Assembly: GCA_019415505.1 (NCBI GenBank)
Contig: DXZC01000057.1
Span: 1 to 13,775, forward strand
Length of the DNA stretch: 13,775 nt
From: Peptococcaceae bacterium
Lineage (GTDB): Bacteria; Bacillota; Dehalobacteriia; UBA7702
Reading direction: 5' to 3'
Position numbers and translations under genes: made by a program
In this document: one piece after another, positions 6,546 through 12,950 of the stretch
Layout of the letters: the number at the start of each line of letters is the position of its first letter
Numbering within the stretch: the first letter of the stretch is position 1
Notes under the pieces: generated by a model
Databases searched by the model: none
The model's input: the letters and a program-made list of their open reading frames with translations, nothing else
Told to the model about the DNA's origin: nothing

Positions 6546-7151
6546 ATGAAAAATCTTTATTTAATCCGCCACGGCGAAACGGAATTGAATAAGGCCAAGG
6601 TCTATTATGGGGCAACAGACTGCCCGCTGACAGATAAGGGGCGGGAGCAAAGCCGCGGTCTTCAGGCTGTATTCGCCGCCAAGGACATAGACTTAATTTA
6701 CGTTAGCCCCTTACAAAGGGCTAGGGAAACCGCTGACATTATTTTTAGCCCCAGCTTGCCACGGGTAATTGACCCAAGACTCCAGGAAATGGATTTTGGA
6801 AGCTGGGAAGGTAAGCGTTACACCGAATTATCGGACGACCCTGTTTTTCAACTTTGGCAGGAGGAATGGGAGAGTACCCGGGCCCCTGGAGGGGAAAGCT
6901 TTAACGACTTGGCTCAGCGAGTTGAAAGCTTTTGCCTTAATTTAAAAAACACCAAAGCTGATAATGTGGCCCTAGTAGGGCATAACGCCGTACTGATGCT
7001 GATTTTACCTACCATCTTTTCCCTCACCAGGGAGCAGGGCTGGCACTTTTGTTTCCAGCAAGGCTGTTACAGCCATATAAATTACGCCGGCGATTACCCT
7101 GTGCTCAAAGCCTTAAACCGAGAGGCGGTTGCCCAACCTGGGAACCAATAA
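6546..7151 (+). CDS. cobC: Alpha-ribazole phosphatase (histidine phosphatase family)
   Basis: This 201-residue protein is a histidine phosphatase superfamily member with LIRHGET (6-12; H9 is the phospho-acceptor), SPLQRARETA (54-63), EMDFGSWEG (81-89) and GHNAV (H146). In this operon the best reading is CobC, which removes phosphate from alpha-ribazole phosphate (CobT product) or from the cobamide phosphate. The family also includes phosphoglycerate mutase-like enzymes that cannot be told apart by motif alone, so the function rests on context. The ATG is 3 nt after the cobU stop and has no strong ribosome binding site (only GAG), which points to translational coupling. It ends the operon, and a hairpin follows at 7195. 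Confidence 0.85.
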   Translation: MKNLYLIRHGETELNKAKVYYGATDCPLTDKGREQSRGLQAVFAAKDIDLIYVSPLQRARETADIIFSPSLPRVIDPRLQEMDFGSWEGKRYTELSDDPVFQLWQEEWESTRAPGGESFNDLAQRVESFCLNLKNTKADNVALVGHNAVLMLILPTIFSLTREQGWHFCFQQGCYSHINYAGDYPVLKALNREAVAQPGNQ

Positions 7152-7194
7152 CCTTGAGTTGCAGGTGGTCAGCAGTATAGTAAACAACATAAGA

Positions 7195-7232
7195 TAAGAA
7201 TACCCAGAGAGTAAAGACTTTGGGTATTCTTA
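7195..7232 (+). terminator. Long hairpin after cobC, probable terminator
   Basis: TAAGAATACCCA (7195-7206) pairs perfectly with TGGGTATTCTTA (7221-7232), a 12-bp stem. The following tract (GTGGTTTTAT) is a poor U run, so termination may be weak, or the hairpin may act as a 3'-end stabiliser. Confidence 0.5.
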
Positions 7233-7407
7233 GTGGTTTTATAGCTTAAAGTAAGGCCCGCTGGCTCTTAAGGTTATTACTAACACTTTGGCCCCAGGCA
7301 AATGATTTAGCTAGCCCCAGGATTATTAGCCCCAGCCAAAAACCAGGCAAATTTTTTTACTATATTATCTTCTGGTTGAACAATTTTGACAAAATGGCCA
7401 AAAGCTA
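7233..7407. other. Noncoding stretch with short GCCCCAG / CCAGGCAAAT repeats
   Basis: No coding sequence with a ribosome binding site was seen on either strand. GCCCCAG occurs three times (7291-7297, 7314-7320, 7329-7335) and CCAGGCAAAT twice (7294-7303, 7343-7352), the second followed by a T7 run. No known RNA or protein-binding motif was recognised. Confidence 0.5.
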
Positions 7408-7436
7408 ATGACAAAGTTAAAATTTGAAGTTATAAT
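7408..7436 (+). promoter_or_regulatory. Promoter of the rubredoxin-flavodiiron genes
   Basis: ATGACA (7408-7413), a 17-nt spacer and a perfect TATAAT (7431-7436) are seen. A second TTGACA lies at 7386-7391, 22 nt further up, with no matching -10. GTTATAATAA resembles half of a PerR box but no second half follows, so control by PerR is not supported. Confidence 0.65.
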
Positions 7437-7497
7437 AAAGAGCGTAAAAAATATGTTAACCCAATAATTTCAATTAATATATTAGGAGGAATTAATT

Positions 7498-7623
7498 ATG
7501 AAATATGTATGCGATGTATGCGGTTATGTTTATGATGGAGAAGTGCCCTTTGAAGAGTTGCCCGAAGATTGGGAATGTCCCGAATGCGGCGTGGGTAAAG
7601 ATGAATTTTCACCTATGGACTGA
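7498..7623 (+). CDS. Compact rubredoxin, 41 residues
   Basis: The protein begins MKYVCDVCGYVYDGEVPFEE and continues LPEDWECPECGVGKDEFSPM, then D and stop. The two iron-binding knuckles are CDVCG (C5, C8) and CPECG (C27, C30), and the aromatic Y10, W25 and F37 fit a rubredoxin core. Typical rubredoxins are about 52 residues; here the loop between Y12 and the ELPEDW block is cut to a few residues, a shortening of the kind known in some Desulfovibrio proteins and more extreme here. AGGAGG (7484-7489), 8 nt before the ATG, is a strong start. It is a one-electron carrier, and the flavodiiron protein gene begins 12 nt later, so it is the probable electron donor to that enzyme and perhaps to rubrerythrin. 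Confidence 0.93.
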   Translation: MKYVCDVCGYVYDGEVPFEELPEDWECPECGVGKDEFSPMD

Positions 7624-7635
7624 GAGGTGCAAACC

Positions 7636-8820
7636 ATGAAGGCTGTTAAAATAAAAGAAAATATCTACTGGGTTGGCGCGGTGGATTGGGATGTGCGTAA
7701 CTTTCACGGTTATCTCACTCAGAAGGGAGCCACCTACAACGCTTATCTGGTAATTGATGAAAAAATAACCTTGATTGATACGGTTAAAGCCGGCTTTGAG
7801 GCTGAAATTTTAGAACGGGTTGCCAGCGTGGTACCCCTGGATAAGGTGGATTACCTCATTGTTAACCATATTGAAAAGGACCACAGCGGCGCCTTCCCCG
7901 TGGTCAGGGAAGCCTTGAAAAACGCCACCGTTGTCTGTGATAGTAAAGCCCTGGACGGACTTAAAGCCCATTACCATAAGGACTATGAGGCTCAACTGGT
8001 GAAAACCGGCGATACTCTCAACACTGGCAAATATAACTTTACCTTTGTGCAAACCCCCATGGTACACTGGCCTGACAGCATGGTGACCTATCTGCCGGAG
8101 GAAAAAACCCTTTTCCCCAACGACGCCTTTGGCCAGCATTTTGCCTCTTCCTGCCGGTTCGACAAGGACGTACCATTAGATGAACTCATGTACGAGGCTC
8201 GGAAATATTACGCCAATATTGTGCTGCCCTTTGGCAAGCAGGTACAGAAAGCTTTGGGAGCATTAGGCGGCTTGGCAATAGACACAATTTGCCCCAGCCA
8301 CGGCTTTATTCTCCAGGAACGCATTCCGGACTTTTTGGCCGCTTACGACCGTTGGTCCAGCAATGCCGTGAAGGAAACAGCGGTTGTTGTCTTTGATTCC
8401 ATGTGGCATGCCACGGAAAAAATGGCCAAAGCAATATATACCGCCTTTGAAAACCAGGGTGTGGAAGTAAAATACATGAATCTCAAAGATAATCATCATT
8501 CCGATGTTATGGCGGAAATATTGGAAGCTAAATATATCGCTATCGGCTCCCCCACCCTCAACAACGGCATAATGCCCTCAGTGGCAGGTTTCCTCTGTTA
8601 TCTCCAGGGCTTAAACCCCAAGGACAGAGTTGGCATACCCTTTGGCTCCTATGGCTGGAGCGGCCAGAGCGTAGGTATCATTAAGGATACTATGGAGGCT
8701 ATGAAGTGGCAGGTAATTGATAACCAGGAGATTTTCCGCCTGCCCTATGAGCCAACTGGCGAGCAGCTTAATGCTATAACCCAGGTTACGGAAGAAAGTA
8801 TTGCAAAATTCCAAAAATAA
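7636..8820 (+). CDS. fprA: Flavodiiron protein (A-type flavoprotein, O2/NO reductase)
   Basis: This 394-residue cytoplasmic enzyme reduces O2 to water and/or NO to N2O in anaerobes. The N-terminal metallo-beta-lactamase-like domain carries the diiron ligands H78, E80 and D82 in NHIEKDH, H144 in MVHWPDSM, D163 in NDAFGQH and H222 in PSHGF. A flavodoxin domain for FMN follows from about residue 249, with VVVFDSMWHATEKMA, a GSPTLNNGIMP loop and FGSYGWSG. There is no C-terminal rubredoxin or flavin-reductase fusion, so it needs an external donor; the rubredoxin just upstream fits. I start at ATG 7636 because GAGAGGTG (7622-7629) is placed for it. A GTG at 7627 lies inside that site and would add three residues. 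O2 versus NO preference cannot be read from sequence. Confidence 0.94.
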   Translation: MKAVKIKENIYWVGAVDWDVRNFHGYLTQKGATYNAYLVIDEKITLIDTVKAGFEAEILERVASVVPLDKVDYLIVNHIEKDHSGAFPVVREALKNATVVCDSKALDGLKAHYHKDYEAQLVKTGDTLNTGKYNFTFVQTPMVHWPDSMVTYLPEEKTLFPNDAFGQHFASSCRFDKDVPLDELMYEARKYYANIVLPFGKQVQKALGALGGLAIDTICPSHGFILQERIPDFLAAYDRWSSNAVKETAVVVFDSMWHATEKMAKAIYTAFENQGVEVKYMNLKDNHHSDVMAEILEAKYIAIGSPTLNNGIMPSVAGFLCYLQGLNPKDRVGIPFGSYGWSGQSVGIIKDTMEAMKWQVIDNQEIFRLPYEPTGEQLNAITQVTEESIAKFQK

Positions 8821-8829
8821 GTATAAAAT
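8801..8829 (+). promoter_or_regulatory. Probable rubrerythrin promoter
   Basis: TTGCAA (8801-8806), a 17-nt spacer and TAAAAT (8824-8829) span the end of the flavodiiron gene. ATATTAAC is directly repeated just downstream at 8831-8838 and 8847-8854, a possible operator. Read-through from the upstream genes is equally possible, as no terminator separates them. Confidence 0.45.
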
Positions 8830-8884
8830 AATATTAACTATTAAGGATATTAACAAGAAGTAGATTTGAATGGAGGAATTAATT

Positions 8885-9418
8885 ATGAGCTGCAATGATT
8901 TAAAAGGCACCAAAACTGAAGCTAACCTGTGGGAGGCTTTTGCCGGGGAATCCCAAGCTAGAAACAAATACACCTACTTTGCCTCCCAGGCTAAGAAAGA
9001 TGGTTATGAAGAAATAGCCGCTATTTTCCAGGAAACCGCGGACAATGAAAAAGAACACGCTAAATTATGGTTTAAAGAATTATGCGGTATTGGCACCACA
9101 GCCGAAAATTTAGCAGCCGCTGCTGACGGTGAAAAAGGGGAACATACTGAAATGTATCCCAGAATGGCCAAAGAAGCTAAGGAAGAAGGCTTTGACCGCC
9201 TTGCCCTCCTCTTTGAAGGGGTGGCAAAAATTGAAGCCAACCATGAAGCCCGTTATAGATCTTACTTAGCCGCTGTAGAAAACGCCGCCGTTTTCACAGC
9301 AGAAGATGAAGTTGTCTGGATTTGCCGCAACTGCGGACATGAATACAAGGGCGTAAAAGCTCCCCAGGTATGCCCGGTTTGCGCACATCCCCAGGCTTAC
9401 TTTATGGTAAAAAAGTGA
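8885..9418 (+). CDS. rbr: Rubrerythrin
   Basis: This 177-residue cytoplasmic peroxide-reducing protein has the classical two-domain plan. The ferritin-like diiron domain (about 10-135) shows E22 in AGESQARN, E55 and H58 in DNEKEHAK, and E117/H120 in KIEANHEARY. A rubredoxin domain at the C-terminus has CRNCG (C147, C150) and CPVC (C163, C166). It takes electrons from rubredoxin or NAD(P)H:rubredoxin reductase to reduce hydrogen peroxide, completing the O2/peroxide defence with the two genes before it. GGAGG (8872-8876) fixes the ATG at 8885; an ATG at 8870 is inside/before that site and adds five residues. The 16 nt ending in the start codon (GGAGGAATTAATTATG) are identical to those before the rubredoxin gene. 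A clear terminator follows. Confidence 0.95.
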   Translation: MSCNDLKGTKTEANLWEAFAGESQARNKYTYFASQAKKDGYEEIAAIFQETADNEKEHAKLWFKELCGIGTTAENLAAAADGEKGEHTEMYPRMAKEAKEEGFDRLALLFEGVAKIEANHEARYRSYLAAVENAAVFTAEDEVVWICRNCGHEYKGVKAPQVCPVCAHPQAYFMVKK

Positions 9419-9449
9419 GTTAAGTAAATTTTAAATTGGTAAACAAGGG

Positions 9450-9488
9450 AAAAAGGAACAGCCAATCAAATGGCTGTTGTTCCTTTTT
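9450..9488 (+). terminator. Intrinsic terminator after rubrerythrin
   Basis: AAAAAGGAACAGCCA (9450-9464) pairs with TGGCTGTTGTTCCTTTTT (9471-9488) with a 3-nt bulge, and ends in TTTTT. The stem overlaps the weak -35 of the next promoter. Confidence 0.85.
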
Positions 9489-9505
9489 AGGTTTTGTGGT
9501 ATAAT
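9477..9505 (+). promoter_or_regulatory. Extended -10 promoter of the pentapeptide-repeat gene
   Basis: A perfect TATAAT (9500-9505) is preceded by TG (9497-9498). The -35 is weak (TTGTTC, 9477-9482, 17-nt spacing) and lies inside the upstream terminator arm. Confidence 0.65.
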
Positions 9506-9572
9506 ATTAGTAAATAGAGGTAAAGTGCCATATACATGCGGGTTTTTAAAATTTAAAGGAGACTTGAGGATT

Positions 9573-10226
9573 ATGAAAATAAAGCCGCCCAACATTCCCA
9601 AGGAGCTGCCCCTGGTTACGGACTTTCAGGGGCTGACGCGTAAATTAAAATATAGTGAATACGATATTGCCGGTTTACGGGTAAAAGACGAATTTATTAC
9701 GGACTTCGATTTTAGCGGGGAAACCTTTCGCAATATTATTTGGGAAAATTGCCGCTTTATTAACTGCCAATTCTCTAAGTGTACCTTTATTAACGCCATA
9801 TTCAAAAGTTGCGATTTTTCCAACAGCAATTTTGAGGAAAGCTATTGGAAATACTGTTCAATCCAGGACTCCAAGGCCATTGGCGCCGGGTTTACCCAAA
9901 GCGTCTGGCAGGAAATGAAAATTGCGGGAGCATGCTTAAACTACGCCTCCTGCTCCCAAAGTAAATGGCAAAAACTGGAATTTGACCGCTGTTTTTTCCA
10001 CAACGCTTATCTAACTGAGATAAAAGCCCAGGAAATAGCTTTTTCACAATGCGAGTTCCGCAATACCACCTTTTTTAAAACCCCTTTGCGTGATTTGGAT
10101 TTTAGCGATTCCACAGTACATAATCTAATTTTATCCGATGACTTACATGAGCTAAAGGGAGCAATTTTCTCACCACTACAGGGAGCTGAGTTATCTCAGC
10201 TTATGGGTATCATCTTAAAAGATTGA
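9573..10226 (+). CDS. Pentapeptide-repeat protein, Qnr/MfpA-like fold
   Basis: The 217-residue protein contains 28 consecutive pentapeptides without a break (residues 48-187), each ending in F, W, L, I or similar at the central inward position when aligned as SGETF, RNIIW, ENCRF, INCQF and so on. Such repeats form a right-handed square beta-helix that in Qnr and MfpA mimics DNA and binds gyrase. Seven repeats have Cys at i-2 (ENCRF, INCQF, SKCTF, KSCDF, KYCSI, DRCFF, SQCEF). After the repeats comes LKGAIF...GAELSQLMGIIL, which resembles the C-terminal dimerisation end of Qnr proteins. The target cannot be stated, and many pentapeptide proteins have no known role. AAAGGAG (9555-9561) supports the ATG at 9573; longer in-frame starts upstream overlap the promoter. 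It is monocistronic by context. Confidence 0.85.
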   Translation: MKIKPPNIPKELPLVTDFQGLTRKLKYSEYDIAGLRVKDEFITDFDFSGETFRNIIWENCRFINCQFSKCTFINAIFKSCDFSNSNFEESYWKYCSIQDSKAIGAGFTQSVWQEMKIAGACLNYASCSQSKWQKLEFDRCFFHNAYLTEIKAQEIAFSQCEFRNTTFFKTPLRDLDFSDSTVHNLILSDDLHELKGAIFSPLQGAELSQLMGIILKD

Positions 10227-10241
10227 GCTATTTTTGTAATA

Positions 10242-10336
10242 AGGGAAAAATTAATTGTAAGTATGATTTCCCCTCCAGCTTATAACCGCGCAATTAGTCA
10301 AAAACCCAGGTACAGCATTGGGTAAAACAGTTTACC
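10242..10336. other. Noncoding gap before the helicase gene with two small inverted repeats
   Basis: The gap 10227-10405 has no convincing gene. AGGGAAA (10242-10248) can pair with TTTCCCCT (10267-10274), without a T run, so it is at best a weak terminator. GGTAAA-ACAG-TTTACC (10321-10336) is a perfect 6-bp palindrome arm pair that could be a protein site or chance. Confidence 0.35.
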
Positions 10337-10405
10337 ACAAAGCCCTAGAACCCCCAAAACAATGTGAAAGACTATAGAGGAAAGAGAAAATAAAGCTGCC
10401 AGCCC

Positions 10406-10434
10406 TTTACCTTACTGGAAATATGTGGTATATT
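10406..10434 (+). promoter_or_regulatory. Promoter of the DEAD-box helicase gene
   Basis: TTTACC (10406-10411), a 17-nt spacer and TATATT (10429-10434) with TG at 10426-10427 are seen. It gives a leader of about 65 nt before the chosen ATG. Confidence 0.65.
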
Positions 10435-10504
10435 ATTTAAATTAGTGTTTATACTAATGAGAATAAATAATGGTAGGTTAACCAAAAGAAAGAACAGGTA
10501 TTTA

Positions 10505-12235
10505 ATGAATTTTACTGAACTCAATATCTGCCCGGAAATACAGCGGGCAGTAGCTGAAATGGGCTACACAGAAGCCACGGAAATACAAGCAAAGGCCATA
10601 CCCCATGTTTTAGCAGGGCAGGACGTTACAGGGCGTTCCTCAACCGGCACCGGGAAAACAGCGGCCTTTGGCATACCCATTGTCCAGCGGGCGGCGGCAA
10701 ACAGCGATGTTGCCTCTGTGCTGATACTCTGCCCCACCAGGGAACTAGCCATGCAAATAGCCGGAGAAATACGGAAATTTGCCAAATATACTCACAATGT
10801 GTCCATAGCCACGGTGTACGGCGGACAATCTATGGATCTACAAATTAAACAACTAAAGAACGCCAAAATAGTAATTGGCACCCCAGGGCGTATAATGGAC
10901 CATATGCGGCGTAGAACCTTAAAGCTGCACAATCTGGAAACCATTGTATTAGATGAAGCTGACGAAATGCTCAATATGGGCTTTATAGACGATATAGAGA
11001 CCATTCTACAGGAAACCCCGGCCACCAGGCAGACCTTACTATTCAGCGCCACCATGCCTCCGGCTATTATGGCCATCTCCAAACGCTTTCAGACTGAGCC
11101 AATAACCGTTAAAACGGACCAAGGTAAGCGTACGGTGGCAGGCATTGCCCAAAGCTACTACAATATACCCCAGGCCGGCAAAGTTGACGCTTTAAAATTG
11201 CTCATAGAATTCCACCGCCCCAAACGGGCCTTAATCTTCTGCAATACTAAACGCATGGTGGACGACTTAGCCGCCACCCTCCGGGAGGGTGGCTTTAAGG
11301 CGGTAGCCATACACGGCGATATGCGCCAAGCTCAGCGCACGGCGGTGATGAACGAATTTAAATCCGGCCACACCAATATACTTATTGCCACCGATGTGGC
11401 AGCCCGTGGCATAGATGTTGAGGACGTTGAAGCTGTATTTAATTTTGATATTCCCCAGGAATATGAGTATTATATTCACCGTATTGGCAGAACCGGGCGG
11501 GCGGGCAAAGAAGGCGCGGCCTACACCTTGGCGGCCAACCGCAACCAGGTTTTAAGAGTAAAGGAAATAGAAAAATATATCAATGCTCCCATTGTGGAAA
11601 AAGCCGTGCCCAGCCTGGAAAGCATTGCAGAGCGGCGCATGAGTACCTTTGCCGAGGAAATTATAGAGGTTATTGACGAAGGTATTGACGAAGGCTGGCA
11701 TAGCTTTGTTAACAGCCTTTGCGAGCGGGGCTACACGCCAGAGGACGTGGCCGCCGCACTTTGTATTCGTATGCAGCAAAAAAATAAGCGCCTTGCTACT
11801 GTGCGTAACGTGGCGTCTTTCGGTGGTCGCAAGCAAACGGGAGCTGCCTCTGGGCGGCGGTGGATTCGGGTTAACATCGGCTCCTCCTCGAAAATTGGGC
11901 CAAACTTTATTGTCGGCGCCATTGTGGAGGCTACAGGTATGCCGGCGGCCAAAATTGGCAAAATCAATATTTTCCCCGACCATACAGACATTGATTTGGC
12001 GGAAAAAGACGCTAAGGCTGTGGTCGACAACAGCAAAAATCTGAGAATCAAAGGGAAAAAAGTTTATTTTACCTGGTCCGAATCTAACGCCCCCAATGAA
12101 CGCAATAGATATAATGGTAAAAATTCCCCTAAGCGCCCCCCCAAGCGCAATAATTACGAGCGGAGCGCAGCGGGACGCAACAATTATCCTAGAGATGGGC
12201 GCAAACCAAGAAAGTATGACAGCGCCTATAGCTGA
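10505..12235 (+). CDS. deaD: DEAD-box ATP-dependent RNA helicase with DbpA RNA-binding domain
   Basis: This 576-residue helicase remodels RNA, probably in ribosome assembly or mRNA decay, in the cytoplasm. Motifs in order: Q motif TEIQAKAIP (25-33), Walker A SSTGTGKT (45-52), PTRELA (77-82), TPGR (126-129), DEAD (150-153), SAT (181-183), then RALIFCNTK, ATDVAARGID and HRIGRTGRAG in the second RecA domain. Residues ~452-526 (RWIRVNIG to YFTWSE) match the DbpA-type RNA-binding domain, and the last 50 residues are a basic, Asn/Arg/Lys-rich tail. This is the DeaD/CsdA layout. The start at 10505 has a modest AGAACAGG. In-frame GTG 10445 and ATG 10457 would add 20 or 16 residues outside the family core and lie almost at the predicted transcript start, so I reject them with moderate confidence. 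The acetyltransferase gene follows after 26 nt without a terminator. Confidence 0.93.
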   Translation: MNFTELNICPEIQRAVAEMGYTEATEIQAKAIPHVLAGQDVTGRSSTGTGKTAAFGIPIVQRAAANSDVASVLILCPTRELAMQIAGEIRKFAKYTHNVSIATVYGGQSMDLQIKQLKNAKIVIGTPGRIMDHMRRRTLKLHNLETIVLDEADEMLNMGFIDDIETILQETPATRQTLLFSATMPPAIMAISKRFQTEPITVKTDQGKRTVAGIAQSYYNIPQAGKVDALKLLIEFHRPKRALIFCNTKRMVDDLAATLREGGFKAVAIHGDMRQAQRTAVMNEFKSGHTNILIATDVAARGIDVEDVEAVFNFDIPQEYEYYIHRIGRTGRAGKEGAAYTLAANRNQVLRVKEIEKYINAPIVEKAVPSLESIAERRMSTFAEEIIEVIDEGIDEGWHSFVNSLCERGYTPEDVAAALCIRMQQKNKRLATVRNVASFGGRKQTGAASGRRWIRVNIGSSSKIGPNFIVGAIVEATGMPAAKIGKINIFPDHTDIDLAEKDAKAVVDNSKNLRIKGKKVYFTWSESNAPNERNRYNGKNSPKRPPKRNNYERSAAGRNNYPRDGRKPRKYDSAYS

Positions 12236-12261
12236 AATAGCTGAAAAGGAGATTTTCAGTC
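12229..12261 (+). promoter_or_regulatory. Ribosome binding site in a hairpin loop before the GNAT gene
   Basis: CTGAAAA (12241-12247) and TTTTCAG (12253-12259) are perfect inverted arms around GGAGA (12248-12252), so the Shine-Dalgarno AAAAGGAG is partly in the stem and partly in the loop. A tandem TAGCTGAAA (12229-12237, 12238-12246) precedes and overlaps it and contains the helicase stop codon. The fold could modulate translation of the downstream gene, but this is not shown. Confidence 0.5.
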
Positions 12262-12777
12262 ATGTTAACAATCCGTCAGGAAATTCCCGCTGATTATGCC
12301 ACTGTTTACCGAGTAGTGCAGGAAGCCTTCGCCACGGCGGAGCACCGTAGCGGCACTGAACAGGACTTGCTAGCCCCACTGCGGCAGGGAGCATACTTTA
12401 TACCTGAGTTGTCTTTGGTAGCCTTGGCTGACAGCCAAATTGTCGGCCACATTTTATTTACCAAAGCCCAGCTAGACAAGGAAACAGCGGTTTTACTGGC
12501 GCCCCTGGCGGTTTTGCCCCCATATCAACGCAAGGGTGTGGGAACCAGCTTATTACAGAGGGGACATGAGGCTGCCAGAAAGTTAGGCTATGAATTTTCC
12601 CTGGTGGTTGGCAGTCCCAGCTATTATGGCAGAGTGGGTTACAAGCCGGCGGCGAAGTATGGTATTCTACCCCCTTTTGAGGTGCCCAGCGCCAACTTTA
12701 TGGCCCTAAATCTCCAGGGCAATCAGCTCACCCTGGAAAACGTAAAAATGCAATGCGCACCGGAGCTAATGTTATAA
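12262..12777 (+). CDS. GNAT family N-acetyltransferase (YhbS-like)
   Basis: The 171-residue protein is a GCN5-related acetyltransferase that would transfer acetyl from acetyl-CoA to an unknown amine. The N-terminus LTIRQEIPADYATVYRVV and AFATAEHRSGTEQDLL, the ELSLVAL strand, and VGHILFTKA match the YhbS-like group (COG3153) as I recall it. The acetyl-CoA pyrophosphate loop is YQRKGVG (88-94), preceded by the LAPLAVLP strand. VVGSPSYYGRVGYKPA is the C-terminal core signature. The ATG has AAAAGGAG 10 nt upstream, within a small hairpin. It lies 26 nt behind the helicase and is probably cotranscribed with it; nothing in sequence links their functions. The stop is followed by a duplicated ATGTTATAA (12769-12777, 12781-12789). 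The substrate is unknown. Confidence 0.88.
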   Translation: MLTIRQEIPADYATVYRVVQEAFATAEHRSGTEQDLLAPLRQGAYFIPELSLVALADSQIVGHILFTKAQLDKETAVLLAPLAVLPPYQRKGVGTSLLQRGHEAARKLGYEFSLVVGSPSYYGRVGYKPAAKYGILPPFEVPSANFMALNLQGNQLTLENVKMQCAPELML

Positions 12778-12888
12778 TAGATGTTATAAAAATATATAGC
12801 TCAACATTGGCACAAACCGCCTTACTCCCCTGCCCTATATGCCACGGCTTATTAACGGTCAAATATACAACTGGTAAATTGAGAATAT

Positions 12889-12949
12889 AAAACAGATGGC
12901 CTGAACCCCCATTTAATGCCTGGGGTGAAAACCATCTGTTTTGTTTTTT
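12889..12949. terminator. Bidirectional terminator between convergent genes
   Basis: AAAACAGATGG (12889-12899) pairs with CCATCTGTTTT (12932-12942), with an inner CCCC/GGGG pairing. The plus strand continues into GTTTTTTA. On the minus strand the stem is followed by TTTTATATT, so it can also serve the DUF1638 gene. The preceding gap 12778-12888 holds nothing else recognised. Confidence 0.8.
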
Positions 12950-12950
12950 A

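Noticed and set aside
7424..7440. Possible PerR box at the rubredoxin promoter
   Set aside because: Only one half-site (TTATAAT) is present and it coincides with the -10 box. The expected symmetric half is absent.
11673..12044. A 123-codon plus-strand frame and minus-strand frames inside the helicase gene
   Set aside because: They are out-of-frame shadows of the DbpA-domain region, with no binding site and low-complexity composition.
12769..12789. Tandem ATGTTATAA overlapping the acetyltransferase stop
   Set aside because: A two-copy AT-rich 9-mer is likely chance or a small slippage duplication; no promoter or binding site could be assigned.
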